Shown: positions 34,457 to 43,515, counted from the first letter of the stretch. The stretch is 64,000 bases of DNA from Pokkaliibacter sp. MBI-7 (GCF_029846635.1 NZ_JARVTG010000001.1:2485001-2549000), one strand, 5' to 3'. Translations and numbers: made by a program. The notes: generated from the sequence alone by a model not told the origin.

Positions 34457-35409
34457 TTGTTTTCCTCCGCGAATTGGGCCAGTACTTCTTCACGCAATGC
34501 CGGTGTTGCCAGCGGGAAGCCCAGTTTGCGACGGGCGTGGAAATAGGCGTGGGCAACACCACGGGCCAGAGTTCGTACGCGCAGGATATAACGTTGACGC
34601 TCGGTCACCGAGATAGCGTGACGGGCATCCAGCAGATTGAAGGTATGGGAGGCTTTCAGCACCATTTCATAGGCGGGCAGCGGCAGCTCCACTTCCAGCA
34701 GCTTGTTGCACTCCTTCTCGTAATGGTCGAAGTTGGCGAACAGCGTGGGAACATCAGCGTACTCAAAGTTGTAGGTAGACTGCTCCACTTCGTTCTGGTG
34801 ATAGACATCCCCGTAGGTCACGATGTTGCCATCGGGCGCTTTACACCAGATCAGGTCATAGACGGAGTCGACGCCCTGCAGATACATGGCCAGACGTTCC
34901 AGGCCGTAGGTGATTTCACCGGTAACCGGATAGCATTCCAGACCGCCAGCCTGTTGGAAGTAGGTGAACTGGGTCACTTCCATACCGTTCAGCCACACTT
35001 CCCAGCCCAGACCCCAGGCACCCAGCGTGGGGGACTCCCAGTTGTCTTCGACGAAGCGTACATCATGGATGGAGGTATCCAGACCCAGTGCACGCAGAGA
35101 GCCAAGATACAGCTCCTGGAAGTTCTCGGGTGATGGCTTCAGCACCACCTGAAACTGGTAATAGTGCTGTAGACGGTTGGGGTTTTCGCCATAGCGGCCA
35201 TCGGTAGGACGACGGCTGGGCTGAACGTAGGCCGAGCGCCATGATTCCGGGCCAAGGGCACGCAGGAAGGTGGCAGGATGGAAGGTACCGGCGCCGACTT
35301 CCATATCCAGCGGCTGCACAATGACGCAGCCTTGGTCGGCCCAGTATTGTTGCAGAGCCAGGATCAGGCCCTGAAACGTACTGATATCAGGAGTTGCTGG
35401 GTTGGTCAC
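34453..35409 (-). CDS. glyQ: Glycyl-tRNA synthetase alpha subunit
   Basis: From GTG 35409 the product has 318 residues, starting VTNPATPDISTFQGLILALQ, like Pseudomonas GlyQ. The core motifs YVQPSRRPTDGRYGENPNR and EITYGLERLAMYLQGVDSVYD are intact. ATG 35463 would add 18 residues rich in aromatic amino acids that lie in the promoter region and is unlikely. GGTGATT precedes the GTG. It is the catalytic subunit, co-transcribed with glyS. Confidence 0.95.
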   Translation of the reverse strand: MTNPATPDISTFQGLILALQQYWADQGCVIVQPLDMEVGAGTFHPATFLRALGPESWRSAYVQPSRRPTDGRYGENPNRLQHYYQFQVVLKPSPENFQELYLGSLRALGLDTSIHDVRFVEDNWESPTLGAWGLGWEVWLNGMEVTQFTYFQQAGGLECYPVTGEITYGLERLAMYLQGVDSVYDLIWCKAPDGNIVTYGDVYHQNEVEQSTYNFEYADVPTLFANFDHYEKECNKLLEVELPLPAYEMVLKASHTFNLLDARHAISVTERQRYILRVRTLARGVAHAYFHARRKLGFPLATPALREEVLAQFAEENK

Positions 35410-36000
35410 AGAATCACCATGAAAGAGTGGGTTTTGGCCAAAAAAAGTGGCCACAGTATACACTATGGGCAGCTTGCGCCCTAGCAGCGAAGTGCACGGG
35501 GGTCAAGGCTTGACAACCGTTTTTGCCAGCGCTGCAACACTCGTGTTATCCACAGCATAAAAAATACTGGACAATCATCCACAGGGTTGGATGGAGATAC
35601 AGTATTTTTATAGAAAATTATTTATAAACAATAGTTTAAGTGGATTTTGTAAATTTCTGTCTGTGGATAAGCTTTGGATATCTTGGGAATTAACTGCGGA
35701 ATAATACCTTTTTTATATTTCAGGACGCGCGAAGGTTGTGTGTAGAGATCACGTTTGCAGCTTGATCTTCCTGATGTCAGCCGTTTGGGTTCCGAGACAT
35801 GTGTGCCTCAGGCACCTTATCTACCGTAAGGTAAGACCATGGCTCAATGCTGTCTTCCACAATCCGCTGCCCGAATTATTCGCTCCTGGCATTGTCCGGT
35901 GGGCTGAAAACGCATTGCTTTCACAACCCGCCTCGGAAGGCGGCAAAATGTGAAACTCTCCCCCTGCTCCCTCTGAGGCTTTTACTACCAAGGAGGAGTT
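35410..36000. other. AT-rich intergenic region upstream of glyQ with DnaA boxes
   Basis: This 591-bp stretch has no gene that I can support. A 71-codon frame at 35738-35953 has no ribosome binding site and no recognisable product. The segment 35580-35725 is strikingly AT-rich. Exact DnaA boxes lie at 35546-35554 (TTATCCACA) and 35662-35670 (TGTGGATAA, minus), with a one-mismatch box TCATCCACA at 35575-35583. GGAGGAG at 35991-35997 serves the next gene. A CGCCT/AGGCG hairpin occurs near 35930-35943. Confidence 0.65.
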
Positions 36001-36924
36001 ATGTCAGACACTCACCACACCGCCATGCATTCGCACGCCGTGTTAGACCTTATTGCTCGGGCCGACCGTGCTATCAGTAACGAAGACTTTTCATCGTTAC
36101 TGACGTTCTATGCCGAAGATGCCACTCTGGTACTAACGGGCTCCCTGACGGTCAGAGGCAGGCATGCTATTGCTGAAGCCTTCGTGGCCGTCGCCCGGCA
36201 TTTTAATCACAGTCTGCAGGTCACACAGGGGCCGATGAAGGTGATTGAAGGTGCCGGTACGGCGCTGGTACTGGCTTAGACTCAACTGCGCTATTTGGAT
36301 TCACAGGGCCAGGTTCAGAGTAAAACCCGCGAAGCAACCTACGTCTTCCGCTTCGATACCACCGACGGGTGGTTGTGTGTGGTGGATAACTCGTACGGCA
36401 CGGCCTTGTTACACCCGCCTTCCCCACTGGCCATCATCAGGCCGCAATTGCATGGGCTGTGTGGCAAGATCGCGTCAGGCAAATCGACCCTGGCGATGCA
36501 GCTGGCACACCAGCAGCAGGCGATATTACTGGAAGAGGATCGCTGGCTGGCAACGTTGTATCCCGGGCAAATCAATACCCTGCCCGATTACGTGCGTTGT
36601 GCTGCGCTGCTTAAAGAGGCGCTACGGCCGCTGGTGCTGGCGTTGCTGGGAGCAGGTATCAATGTGGTGCTGGATATACCGGGGAATACAAGTCAACAGC
36701 GGGCATGGCTGTCCGCACTGGCGGAGCAGGCGGAGGCGGAATTTATCCTGCACGTGCTGGAGACCGGGGACGAGGTCTGCAAGGCTCGCTTACGTCAGCG
36801 CAACGCTGAAGCAAGTCATGCCTTCCAGACCAGTGAGGCGATGTTTGATCGAATCAGTGCTTATTTTGAGCCACCAGAGACTGACAATCTGACCTGCCAG
36901 GTGATTCGTCATCGCCCGGACTGA
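36001..36924 (+). pseudogene. NTF2/SnoaL-like domain joined in frame to a P-loop ATPase, interrupted by amber codon
   Basis: ATG 36001 has a strong AAGGAGGAG ribosome binding site and begins a SnoaL/NTF2-like domain (YAEDATLVLTGSLTVRGRHAI). TAG at 36277-36279 stops it at 92 residues. The same frame continues with the missing end of the domain (TREATYVFRFDTTDGWLCVV, then DNSYGTALL) and runs, without a stop, straight into a P-loop ATPase/kinase domain (LHGLCGKIASGKSTLA to residue 307). So one base change and probably loss of an intergenic region have joined and disabled two genes. The original could be two neighbouring genes or a true fusion. Confidence 0.8.
36295..36924 (+). CDS. P-loop ATPase/kinase-like domain, translated only if initiation restarts
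   Basis: After the amber codon the open frame could start at TTG 36295 (209 residues) or TTG 36448; neither has a good ribosome binding site and no ATG is available. The domain has Walker A GKIASGKS, the EEDRWLATLYPG segment, VVLDIPGNT (Walker B-like) and RLRQRNAEASHAFQTSEAMF. This is the pattern of the small 'AAA family ATPase' or zeta-toxin/chloramphenicol phosphotransferase-like kinases of about 150-160 residues. The substrate is unknown. It may be expressed by re-initiation after the short NTF2-like peptide. Confidence 0.55.
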   Translation: MDSQGQVQSKTREATYVFRFDTTDGWLCVVDNSYGTALLHPPSPLAIIRPQLHGLCGKIASGKSTLAMQLAHQQQAILLEEDRWLATLYPGQINTLPDYVRCAALLKEALRPLVLALLGAGINVVLDIPGNTSQQRAWLSALAEQAEAEFILHVLETGDEVCKARLRQRNAEASHAFQTSEAMFDRISAYFEPPETDNLTCQVIRHRPD

Positions 36925-36952
36925 AGCGGGTGAGCTGCACTCAGGCGCGTTG

Positions 36953-37420
36953 TTAGCGGGCGATATCGCCCCACTGCCCCTGACTCAGGGTAAGCAGATC
37001 AGCGCCTGCCAGCTCAATTTCCAGACCCCGGCGGCCGGCGCTGACATAGATGGTGGCAAAACCCTGTGCACTGTTATCAAGGACCAGAGGCAGGCGTTTC
37101 TTTTGCCCCAGCGGGCTGATGCCGCCGACGATGTAGCCGGTCGCCCGCTCGGCTTCGGCGGGAGGCGCCATATCGGCTTTTTTGGCTTTGAGGACCGTGG
37201 CCAGGGCTTTCAGATCCAGCTTCTTGTTGACCGGTACCACGGCGACGGCCAGCTGTTTGCCATCCAGCTTGGCCAGCAATGTCTTGAACACCTGCTCCTG
37301 TGCCAGCCCCAGCTTGTCAGCGGCTTCCTCGCCAAAGGATTCGGCGCGCGGATCATGGTTGTAGCTGTGCACGGCAAACGCAATCCTGGCCTTTTCTGCC
37401 TGTTTGATGGCGGGGGTCAT
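36953..37420 (-). CDS. ybaK: Cys-tRNA(Pro) deacylase YbaK
   Basis: The 155-residue protein shows the YbaK pattern: VFKTLLAKLDGKQLAVAVVPVNKKLDLK (about 43-70, with the conserved lysine) and GYIVGGISPLGQKKRLPLVLD (about 94-114). The family hydrolyses Cys-tRNA-Pro formed by mischarging. The length is normal (about 155-160). It lies 21 bases downstream of trkA on the same strand, possibly co-transcribed. The end region converges with the damaged NTF2-ATPase gene. Confidence 0.93.
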   Translation of the reverse strand: MTPAIKQAEKARIAFAVHSYNHDPRAESFGEEAADKLGLAQEQVFKTLLAKLDGKQLAVAVVPVNKKLDLKALATVLKAKKADMAPPAEAERATGYIVGGISPLGQKKRLPLVLDNSAQGFATIYVSAGRRGLEIELAGADLLTLSQGQWGDIAR

Positions 37421-37441
37421 GGCACGTCCTCTGTGATTGAC

Positions 37442-38818
37442 TCAAAAGAAGGTGAAGTCGACCTGGAACAGGCGCTCGACCTCGGCAATGTATTTCTTGT
37501 CGACCAGGAACAGAATGACGTGATCGTCGTTTTCAATGACCACGTCATCATGGGCGATCAATACTTCGTCACCCCGTACCAGGGCGCCGATGGTGGTGCC
37601 CGGTGGCAGGCGCAGCTCGCCGATAGTGCGGCCGACGACCTTGGAGGAATAACGATCGCCGTGAGCAATGGCTTCCATGGCTTCGGCAGCGCCACGGCGC
37701 AGGGAGTAGACGGCAGCCACGTCGTGGCGCCGTACATGGGTCAGCAGGGTGCCGATGGTGGTCTGCTGAGGTGATATGGCGATATCGATCACCCCGCCCT
37801 GCACCAGATCGACATAGGCCGGGTTGTTGATCAGGGTCATGACGGTACGGGCCCCCAGCCGCTTGGCCAGCATCGATGCCATGATATTAGCCTCGTCATC
37901 GTTGGTCAGTGCGCAGAACACGTCACAGTCTTCGATGTTTTCATCCAGCAGCAGCTGACGGTCAGACACGCTGCCGTGCAGGACGATGCTGTTGTTGAGG
38001 CGGTTGGCCAGATGACGGCAGCGGTCGAGGGTGCGCTCGATGATCTTGACCTGATAGTTGTGTTCCAGTCGTTCGGCCAGCCGGGCACCGATATTGCCGC
38101 CACCGGCGATGACAATCTTGCGGTAAGGACGATCAAGGCGGCGTAGCTCGCTCATTACCGCGCGGATATCTTCGCGCGCAGCAATCAGGAAGACTTCGTC
38201 ATCGACTTCAATGACGGTATTACCCTGCGGCGTGATCGGCGCTCCCCGGCGGAAAATCGCCGCTACGCGGCAGTCGACCTTGGGCATGTGCTGACGTAAC
38301 TGAGCGATTTCCTGCCCTACCAGCGGGCCGCCATAGAACGCCTTGACGGCCACCAGCATCAGTTTGCCTTCGGCGAAATCCAGTACCTGCAGTGAGCCGG
38401 GGTGCTGAATCAGGCGATAAATACTGCGGGTGACTTCCTGCTCCGGGCTGATCAGCACGTCGACCGCGATGGCTTTCTCACCATAGAGCGTCTCGCGCTC
38501 GGTCAGGTAATCACTCTCACGTACCCGGCAGATTTTCTTCGGGGTCTTGAACAGGGTCTTGGCGATTTGGCAGGCCACCATGTTGACCTCATCACTGTTG
38601 GTCACCGCAATCAGCATGTCGGCATCTTCACAGCCGGCTTCAGCCAGAACGCTGGGGAAGGAGGCCTTGCCTTCCACCGTGCGGATATCCAGATGGTCCT
38701 GCAGCTCACGCAGGCGTTTGACATCGGTATCCACCACCGTGATGTCGTTGGCTTCACTGGCAAGGTTTTCCGCCAGTGTGCCGCCAACCTGTCCTGCGCC
38801 GAGAATGATGATCTTCAT
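37442..38818 (-). CDS. trkA: Trk potassium uptake system regulatory protein TrkA
   Basis: The 458-residue peripheral membrane protein has two RCK units, each with an NAD-binding Rossmann motif: IILGAGQVGGTLAENL at residues 3-18 and IVIAGGGNIGARLAERLE at about 233-250. It controls TrkH/TrkG K+ channels with nucleotide binding. The length equals E. coli TrkA (458). It is downstream of rsmB by 39 bases, the conserved fmt-rsmB-trkA order. Confidence 0.96.
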   Translation of the reverse strand: MKIIILGAGQVGGTLAENLASEANDITVVDTDVKRLRELQDHLDIRTVEGKASFPSVLAEAGCEDADMLIAVTNSDEVNMVACQIAKTLFKTPKKICRVRESDYLTERETLYGEKAIAVDVLISPEQEVTRSIYRLIQHPGSLQVLDFAEGKLMLVAVKAFYGGPLVGQEIAQLRQHMPKVDCRVAAIFRRGAPITPQGNTVIEVDDEVFLIAAREDIRAVMSELRRLDRPYRKIVIAGGGNIGARLAERLEHNYQVKIIERTLDRCRHLANRLNNSIVLHGSVSDRQLLLDENIEDCDVFCALTNDDEANIMASMLAKRLGARTVMTLINNPAYVDLVQGGVIDIAISPQQTTIGTLLTHVRRHDVAAVYSLRRGAAEAMEAIAHGDRYSSKVVGRTIGELRLPPGTTIGALVRGDEVLIAHDDVVIENDDHVILFLVDKKYIAEVERLFQVDFTFF

Positions 38819-38857
38819 AGAGTTCCTGTCAGCGAATGGTGCCTGTTGCAGGGGTTA

Positions 38858-40168
38858 TCAGCAGGCTGCCCGTTTGTGCAGCAAGGCGTAAAAGAATCCG
38901 TCATGACCCTGTGAGGTCGGAAACAGCTGGCGACCGCAGGACTGTTCAATACCCCAGTCGACCTGCAGAGGCTGTACCTGGACATCGTCGTGGTCACGGC
39001 TGAAGCGTTCAATGATGCGATTGTTTTCCTGCGGTAATACCGAGCAGGTGGCGTACACCAGACGGCCTCCCGGCTTCAGCATCGACCACAGATTGGCCAG
39101 AATGCGCAGTTGCAGCTCGGCCAGCTGGCCAATATCTTCATTGGTGCGCAATGCCTTGATATCGGGATGACGGCGAATGACACCGGTGGCCGAGCAGGGA
39201 ACATCGGCCAGAATGGCATCGAAGTATTGCTGATCCCACCAGTCCTGTTCTGCCGCATCGCCACACATCAGCTCGGCGCCCAGTTGCAGCCGTTCCAGCG
39301 TTTCCTGAGTACGCTGCAGGCGTTGTGGATCAACATCCATGGCGACCACTTCCACTTCATGACCTGCGGCGCTGGCCAGTTCCAGCAGATGAGCCGTTTT
39401 GCCACCGGGGGCGCAGCAGGCATCCAGCAGACGCTCGCCGGCCTGGGGGGCAAGCAAACCTGCTGCCAGCTGTGCCGCTTCGTCCTGCACGCTGACCAGG
39501 CCGTCGTTGAAGCCGGGCAGTTTGTTGACATCAACCGGCTGTTCCAGCGTCAGCCCGACCGGACTGAAGGGTGTAGGCTGTGCTGCAATCTCTGCCTGCT
39601 GTAGCAGTTGCAGGTAATCCTCACGACTGCCATGGGCCAGATTGACTCTCAGGGTCATGGGCGGGCGTTCGTTGTTGGCATCCAGAATGGCTTTCCAGTG
39701 CTGTGGCCAGGCGTGGGCCAGCTTGGCAATGAACCAGCCGGGATGGACATGATCAAACTCGGGCTTGCCTTGCAGGGTGGCGATGATGTCACCCTGATCG
39801 CGCTCAAAGCGGCGCAGAATGCCGTTGACCAGACCGGTAGCCCATTGCTTGTCGATCCCGCGGCAGATTTCCACGGTCTGACTGATGGCTGCATGGGAAG
39901 GAACCCGGGTGTGCATCAGCTGATACAGGCCCAGCTGGATGATCAGATAGACATCCAGATCACGGCGCTTGAATTTCTTCATCAGCAGGTAATTGGCGAT
40001 GGCCTGCAACTGTGGTTGCCAGCGCAGCACGCCATAACTCAGCTCCTGTAACAAAGCCTGATCGCGGGGATCACTGAGCGGTTTGGCGTGACCGAGGGCG
40101 GCGGTCAGAGAGTGGCCGCCTTCAAGGACATCCAGCAGTGCCAGTAAGGCTTCCTGACGGGCGCTCAT
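38858..40168 (-). CDS. rsmB: 16S rRNA m5C967 methyltransferase RsmB
   Basis: The 436-residue enzyme has an N-terminal NusB-like RNA-binding domain (about 1-135) and a SAM-dependent methyltransferase domain (DACCAPGGKTAHLLE, DVPCSATGVIRRHPDIK, ATCSVLPQENN). Both cysteines of the m5C mechanism, in PCSATG and in TCSV, are present. It methylates C967 of 16S rRNA. Its start overlaps the fmt stop by four bases. Confidence 0.96.
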   Translation of the reverse strand: MSARQEALLALLDVLEGGHSLTAALGHAKPLSDPRDQALLQELSYGVLRWQPQLQAIANYLLMKKFKRRDLDVYLIIQLGLYQLMHTRVPSHAAISQTVEICRGIDKQWATGLVNGILRRFERDQGDIIATLQGKPEFDHVHPGWFIAKLAHAWPQHWKAILDANNERPPMTLRVNLAHGSREDYLQLLQQAEIAAQPTPFSPVGLTLEQPVDVNKLPGFNDGLVSVQDEAAQLAAGLLAPQAGERLLDACCAPGGKTAHLLELASAAGHEVEVVAMDVDPQRLQRTQETLERLQLGAELMCGDAAEQDWWDQQYFDAILADVPCSATGVIRRHPDIKALRTNEDIGQLAELQLRILANLWSMLKPGGRLVYATCSVLPQENNRIIERFSRDHDDVQVQPLQVDWGIEQSCGRQLFPTSQGHDGFFYALLHKRAAC

Positions 40169-41136
40169 GTCTCTGTCTCCTGCTGGCCAAAACGTATGCC
40201 TGGAGTGAAGTCACTGGCACGAGAGTTGAGTACATCGGCGACGGCCATAGCACGGCTGCCGGGAAGCTGGATATGGGTCAGGCGCAGGGCACCGTCACCA
40301 CAGGCGATCAGCAGACCCTGACGATCTGCCTGCAACAGCGTACCGGGAAGCTGGCCATGCTGGGTCACTTCGACGGCAGCTGCCAGTACCCGAATGCGTT
40401 TATCACCGATATCGGTATAGGCCACCGGCCAGGGATGCAGGCCGCGTACCTGACGGTCTAGCTGGGTGGAGGGTAAACGCCAGTCCATCATGCCTTCTTC
40501 TTTTTCCAGCTTGTGGGCATAGGTTGCCAGAGCATCATCCTGCGTTTCACCTTGCAGTGGCCCTTCCGCCAATTGTTCCAGTACCTGCAGCAAGGCGTCT
40601 GCGCCCAGCGAGGCCAGTCGGTCATGCAGGGTGCCGCTGGTTTCAGTTGTGCTGATGGGGGTGAAGACTTTCTGCAACATGGGGCCGGTATCCAGACCTG
40701 CTTCCATCTGCATGATGGTCACTCCGCTTTCGCTGTCGCCTGCCAGCACCGCACGATGAATCGGTGCCGCGCCACGCCAGCGTGGCAGGATGGAGGCATG
40801 GACGTTGATGCACCCAAGACGCGGAGTATCCAGCACTCCTTGCGGCAGAATCAGACCATAGGCCACGACCACCATCAGGTCGGCTTCCAGGCTTGCCAGT
40901 TCCGCCTGGGCCTCAGCGTTGCGCAGGCTCAATGGCTGGTAAACCGGTATATCATGCTGCTGTGCCAGCTGCTTGACCGGGCTGGCAGTGAGCTTCTGGC
41001 CACGTCCAGCAGGCCGGTCGGGCTGTGTATAGACTCCGATCACCTCATGGCGGCTGGACAGAACGGCCTGCAGATTAGTGGCGGCAAACTCGGGCGTGCC
41101 GGCGAAGACGATGCGAAGGGGCTTGGATGTGCTCAT
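40165..41136 (-). CDS. fmt: Methionyl-tRNA formyltransferase
   Basis: The 323-residue protein has the formyltransferase core: IVFAGTPEFAATNLQAVL, the tRNA-binding stretch QPDRPAGRGQKLTASPVK, and the catalytic region NVHASILPRWRGAAPIHRA with SLLPRWRG-type His and Asn residues. It formylates initiator Met-tRNA with 10-formyl-THF. It follows def on the minus strand, with a hairpin between them, and is coupled to rsmB. Confidence 0.96.
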   Translation of the reverse strand: MSTSKPLRIVFAGTPEFAATNLQAVLSSRHEVIGVYTQPDRPAGRGQKLTASPVKQLAQQHDIPVYQPLSLRNAEAQAELASLEADLMVVVAYGLILPQGVLDTPRLGCINVHASILPRWRGAAPIHRAVLAGDSESGVTIMQMEAGLDTGPMLQKVFTPISTTETSGTLHDRLASLGADALLQVLEQLAEGPLQGETQDDALATYAHKLEKEEGMMDWRLPSTQLDRQVRGLHPWPVAYTDIGDKRIRVLAAAVEVTQHGQLPGTLLQADRQGLLIACGDGALRLTHIQLPGSRAMAVADVLNSRASDFTPGIRFGQQETET

Positions 41137-41153
41137 GGTTCTCTGAATAGAAC

Positions 41154-41180
41154 AACAGGTTTACTCACGGTAAACCTGTT
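41154..41180. terminator. Hairpin between def and fmt
   Basis: A perfect 11-bp stem AACAGGTTTAC/GTAAACCTGTT surrounds a five-base loop, 18 bases upstream of the fmt start. On the minus strand GTTGTTCTATTC follows, too weak a U-run for efficient termination. It may attenuate or process the def-fmt transcript. Confidence 0.55.
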
Positions 41181-41213
41181 TGTTCGGGTCGCCAAGTGAA
41201 ATGGGGAGATAGA

Positions 41214-41735
41214 TCAGGCTTCCGCTGCCTGACGATGCTGCTTTTCCAGCTTCTTGCGAATGCGGTTGCGCTTGAGCGGAGAAATGTAGTCGACGAACAG
41301 CTTGCCTTCCAGATGATCCAGTTCGTGCTGGATGCAAACAGCCAGCAGGCCATCAGCTTCCATCTCGAATGCCTTGCCATGACGATCAATGGCTTTGACT
41401 CTGACCCGCTCGGGACGGGTCACTTCCTCGTAGAAACCGGGTACTGACAGGCAGCCTTCCTGCATGGTTTCCAGCTCATCGGTCAGAGGCGTGACTTCGG
41501 GGTTGATAAAGACCAGCGGCTGATCGTTTTCCTCAGAGACATCAATAACTACCAGACGCTTGTGGAAGTTGACCTGACTGGCGGCCAGGCCAATGCCGGG
41601 AGCCTTGTACATGGTCTCGAACATGTCATCGATCATGGTCTGCAGTTGAGGATCGCTGATCTCTTCTGCCGTGAACGATGTGGCTTTGGTGCGCAGGCGC
41701 GCATCGGGAAATTCCAGAATTTCGAGTAGTGCCAT
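41214..41735 (-). CDS. def: Peptide deformylase
   Basis: From ATG 41735 the protein has 173 residues with all three metal-site motifs: GIGLAASQV (about 45-53), EGCLSVPG (about 89-96) and QHELDHLEG (about 132-140). It removes the formyl group from nascent proteins. The 21 extra residues from ATG 41798 are unlike the family. It is the first gene of def-fmt-rsmB-trkA, divergent from the LysM gene. Confidence 0.96.
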   Translation of the reverse strand: MALLEILEFPDARLRTKATSFTAEEISDPQLQTMIDDMFETMYKAPGIGLAASQVNFHKRLVVIDVSEENDQPLVFINPEVTPLTDELETMQEGCLSVPGFYEEVTRPERVRVKAIDRHGKAFEMEADGLLAVCIQHELDHLEGKLFVDYISPLKRNRIRKKLEKQHRQAAEA

Positions 41736-41963
41736 AGGTGTAACCCTGTCAAAGACGGTACAGCGCCGATAAATCCTGCCATCACAGGGCGTTGCCACGT
41801 CCGCAAACAGCGCTGAAGCACGACGAACGGGACTTATAGCGACGATTTATTGGCTAAAATTTGATTAATTTCTATTATATCGGCAGCATCCTAACAATTC
41901 ATCCGAAGGTTACAGTTCCCTGCCCTTGCCTTCCGAGCCTCACTGGCCAACAAAGGACCTGTT

Positions 41964-43031
41964 ATGCGCAAATTGCTGATCTCCGTGCTGTTGTGCTTTT
42001 CAGCAGTGGTGTACGCCGAGCAACCTGCGTTAAAGAACGATGCACCGACGGTGTATCAGGTGGTCAAGGGAGACACACTCTGGCATATCACTGGTCGCTT
42101 CTTCTCCAATCCCTGGCTGTGGCCAAAAATCTGGGCCAAGAACCCACAGATCGCCAATCCGCACTGGATTTACCCTGGCGATGAAATCTTTCTGGTCAAG
42201 GTTAATGGTCAGCCCAGGCTGGCGCTCAAGCGGGGTGATGCCTATCTGAAAGCCACGGGCTCCGGTGTCGGCGACAAGGTCAAACTGCTGCCGCAGATGC
42301 GCGTAGCCAATCTGTCACCCGTGCCGACATTGCCGGTGGAAACCATTGCTCCCTTCCTGCGCAGCAGTCTGGTCATCAAGCCCGGTGAGCTGGACAAGGC
42401 CCCCTACGTGGTGGGTACAGATGATCAGCGTTTGCTCAGTGCGGCAGGTCAGCTGCTCTATGTCCGTGGCACCTTGCCCTATGATGAAGGTGAATGGCGT
42501 CTGTATCGTCCAGGCTCGATGCTGACCGAGAATCTGGGTGAGAAGAAGATCGCCTACGGTCAGGAAGCCAAATACATTGCGACACTGAAGCTGGAAACGG
42601 AAGCCGAAAGTGGCGATATCCATAAGTTTGAAGTCCTGCATGTAGCCGAAGAGATTCGTAGCGGCGACCGGCTGGTGAAGATGCCCGCTGACGATCCTTA
42701 TGCTCCCTTCGCGCCTTCCTACCCTGCTGATCCCGACGTCAAGGGACGCATCCTTGCCGTGCCTTCGGGCGTGGCCTACACCGGCCGCAACGATATAGTT
42801 ATCCTTAACGTCGGTGAAGATTCGGCACTGGAGCCGGGCAATATCTTGCAGATCAATGCCGCAGGGGAACAGGTCAAGGATCCTTTTACCAAGGAAGTGG
42901 TCACCCTGCCTGATTCACGGGCCGGGGTGCTGATGGTGTTCAAGGTTTTTGATCACACCAGCTACGCGCTGGTCCTGAAAGCCGAGCGTACCCTGCGCGT
43001 GGGCGACAAGGTCGTCTCGCCTGACTACTGA
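41964..43031 (+). CDS. LysM domain-containing protein
   Basis: The 355-residue protein has a signal peptide (MRKLLISVLLCFSAVVYA) and one LysM domain at about residues 30-80 (YQVVKGDTLWHITGRFFSNPWLWPKIWAKNPQIANPHWIYPGDEI). It is therefore periplasmic and peptidoglycan-binding. The long C-terminal part has no named domain. This gene between def and dprA is a constant neighbour in pseudomonads and relatives. Its role is unknown. Confidence 0.9.
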   Translation: MRKLLISVLLCFSAVVYAEQPALKNDAPTVYQVVKGDTLWHITGRFFSNPWLWPKIWAKNPQIANPHWIYPGDEIFLVKVNGQPRLALKRGDAYLKATGSGVGDKVKLLPQMRVANLSPVPTLPVETIAPFLRSSLVIKPGELDKAPYVVGTDDQRLLSAAGQLLYVRGTLPYDEGEWRLYRPGSMLTENLGEKKIAYGQEAKYIATLKLETEAESGDIHKFEVLHVAEEIRSGDRLVKMPADDPYAPFAPSYPADPDVKGRILAVPSGVAYTGRNDIVILNVGEDSALEPGNILQINAAGEQVKDPFTKEVVTLPDSRAGVLMVFKVFDHTSYALVLKAERTLRVGDKVVSPDY

Positions 43032-43094
43032 TCAGCCCTGATTGCGAGCACACGCTCAGCGGACACCAATAGCACTTGGCGGGAGACCAGTGTC

Positions 43095-43424
43095 ATGCAG
43101 ATGCAGAATATTCCCTTTGTCACCACGACCTGGGATGACGTGGAGCGTACTGAACACCTGGGCGTTACCGGGGTGGCCTACTGGCAAACCCGGAGCTTTG
43201 GCGATATTCGAGTACGGATGGTGGAATACACACCCGGTTATTTGGCCGATCACTGGTGCAGCAAAGGGCATGTCCTGCTGTGTCTTGAAGGTGAACTGCA
43301 TACCGAGCTGGATGATGGCCGCACCTTTATTCTGCGCGCAGGCATGAGCTATCAGGTTGCGGATCAGGCGGAAGCCCATCGCTCCAGTACCGTGACAGGC
43401 GCCAGACTCTTTATCGTTGACTGA
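43095..43424 (+). CDS. DHCW-motif cupin fold protein
   Basis: This 109-residue single-domain cupin has ADHWCSKGHVLLCLEGELHTELDDGR at about residues 56-81. The motif is D-H-W-C, the same residues as the DHCW family signature, with the order as read here. Metal ligands may include these His and Cys residues. The function of the family is unknown. It sits between the LysM gene and dprA, in the same direction, and ATG 43095 has GGGAGA upstream. Confidence 0.82.
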   Translation: MQMQNIPFVTTTWDDVERTEHLGVTGVAYWQTRSFGDIRVRMVEYTPGYLADHWCSKGHVLLCLEGELHTELDDGRTFILRAGMSYQVADQAEAHRSSTVTGARLFIVD

Positions 43425-43515
43425 GTTTATCGTTGACCGAATCACAGGGCTGATTCTTCCCTAGAACTTATGCTGAGAGCCAGGATGGCTCTCCCCTGAC
43501 CAAGGAAGGTTGTCG

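Noticed and set aside
35738..35953. 71-codon frame upstream of the NTF2-like gene
   Set aside because: No ribosome binding site, no recognisable product, and composition unlike the surrounding genes.
8384..36279. Amber codon recoding or suppression as an explanation for two in-frame TAG codons (8384, 36277)
   Set aside because: TAG is used as a normal stop in this window (AraC gene, ycaQ-like gene, tsaC) and no suppressor tRNA or recoding signal is seen; point mutations are simpler.
37442..38818. Possible defence or toxin-antitoxin system around the ATPase, ybaK and trkA genes
   Set aside because: ybaK and trkA are housekeeping genes in conserved order; only the damaged NTF2-ATPase is unusual and there is no partner gene.
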